Assembly (NCBI GenBank): GCA_036937835.1
Contig: CM072876.1
Location: 4,335,001 to 4,399,000 of the forward strand
Direction of reading: 5' to 3'
DNA: 64,000 nt
DNA from: Pampus argenteus
Lineage: Eukaryota > Chordata > Actinopteri > Scombriformes > Stromateidae
Shown piece by piece: positions 63,701 to 64,000 of this stretch. Every line of letters starts with the position of its first letter. Position 1 is the first letter of the stretch. The position numbers and the translations under genes are program-made. Under the pieces are notes generated by a model, which did no database searches, was not told where the DNA came from, and worked only from the letters and a program-made list of their open reading frames with translations.

Positions 63701-64000
63701 AATGAGAGTTTGACTATTTCCTCACTTACAACCACTTACAGAAGTCACATTGAATCAGTGCCTGTGGATAGTTTGATTGGTCCAACCTCCCTTCCTCCCC
63801 AAAGCAAAGCCCGTCTCCTAACATATATCCTGAGCACTTTTTTCTCGCATTGCCTTCCACCAAAACACTTCCACTCTTTACTGTTTCACTTCTATTAGAG
63901 GATTTTAATTCTCTTTGATGATAGGCATCTTACACAGGTCCCCTAACCCTAATCTATCTCTATTCATCTCTCTGCATCTCCTCCTTTTTCCCTTTGCTGT

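Larger units (their letters stand above)
48079..64000 (-). other. Upstream nrxn3 intron, at least 15.9 kb
   Basis: This is intron for alpha transcripts. The beta-neurexin promoter normally lies in this intron, but its first exon (signal peptide, His-rich stretch, SIYRSPVSL-type motif) was not found, nor was the EGF-like exon that precedes LNS6 in alpha forms. Contents are CA and CT arrays, a 25-base T run, G-run clusters at 49.38, 54.66 and 55.38-55.44 kb, and unique AT-rich sequence. Confidence 0.7.

Overview
The window is vertebrate nuclear DNA, almost certainly from a ray-finned fish. It is gene-poor, rich in CA/GT microsatellites and homopolymers, and its only recognisable coding sequence is five short exons with canonical AG/GT splice borders, all on the minus strand. 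Two degraded dispersed repeats (about 7.17-7.53 kb and 33.95-34.17 kb) resemble families I recall as common in percomorph fish introns, so a percomorph is my best guess. I cannot name the species.

The exons belong to one gene, a neurexin, and the residues fit neurexin-3 (nrxn3, paralogue a or b undecided). The transcript runs from high to low coordinates. The order is: exon 47897-48078 (first part of the LNS6 domain), exon 24643-24814 (middle of LNS6), exon 17306-17395 (the 90-bp splice-site-4 cassette, 30 residues), exon 15264-15574 (end of LNS6 plus the Thr-rich stalk) and exon 1068-1146 (acidic Cys-containing stalk segment at splice site 5). Intron phases are mutually consistent, and the reading frame is kept with or without the cassette. 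The introns are about 23.1, 7.2, 1.7 and 14.1 kb. At least 15.9 kb of upstream intron and 1.07 kb of downstream intron flank them. The alpha-specific upstream exons, the beta-specific first exon and the transmembrane/cytoplasmic exons are not in the window.

Together the exons encode the domain shared by alpha- and beta-neurexins that binds neuroligins, LRRTMs and cerebellins at the synapse, plus the glycosylated stalk below it. Residues known to coordinate calcium and contact neuroligin are all present. The splice-site-4 cassette is intact, so partner-switching alternative splicing is expected here.

The rest is intron. I found no second protein-coding gene, rRNA, tRNA, CRISPR array or intact transposon. 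Things worth a second look include a UG-rich tract against the acceptor of the last exon, TTAAA motifs on both sides of the cassette exon, an acidic Ser-Gly motif in the stalk, closely spaced CA and GT arrays in opposite orientation that could form long RNA duplexes, several compact inverted repeats (two resembling cloverleafs), G-run clusters, and some low-repeat, homeodomain-motif-rich stretches that may be conserved noncoding elements. I did not find a clearly novel system.
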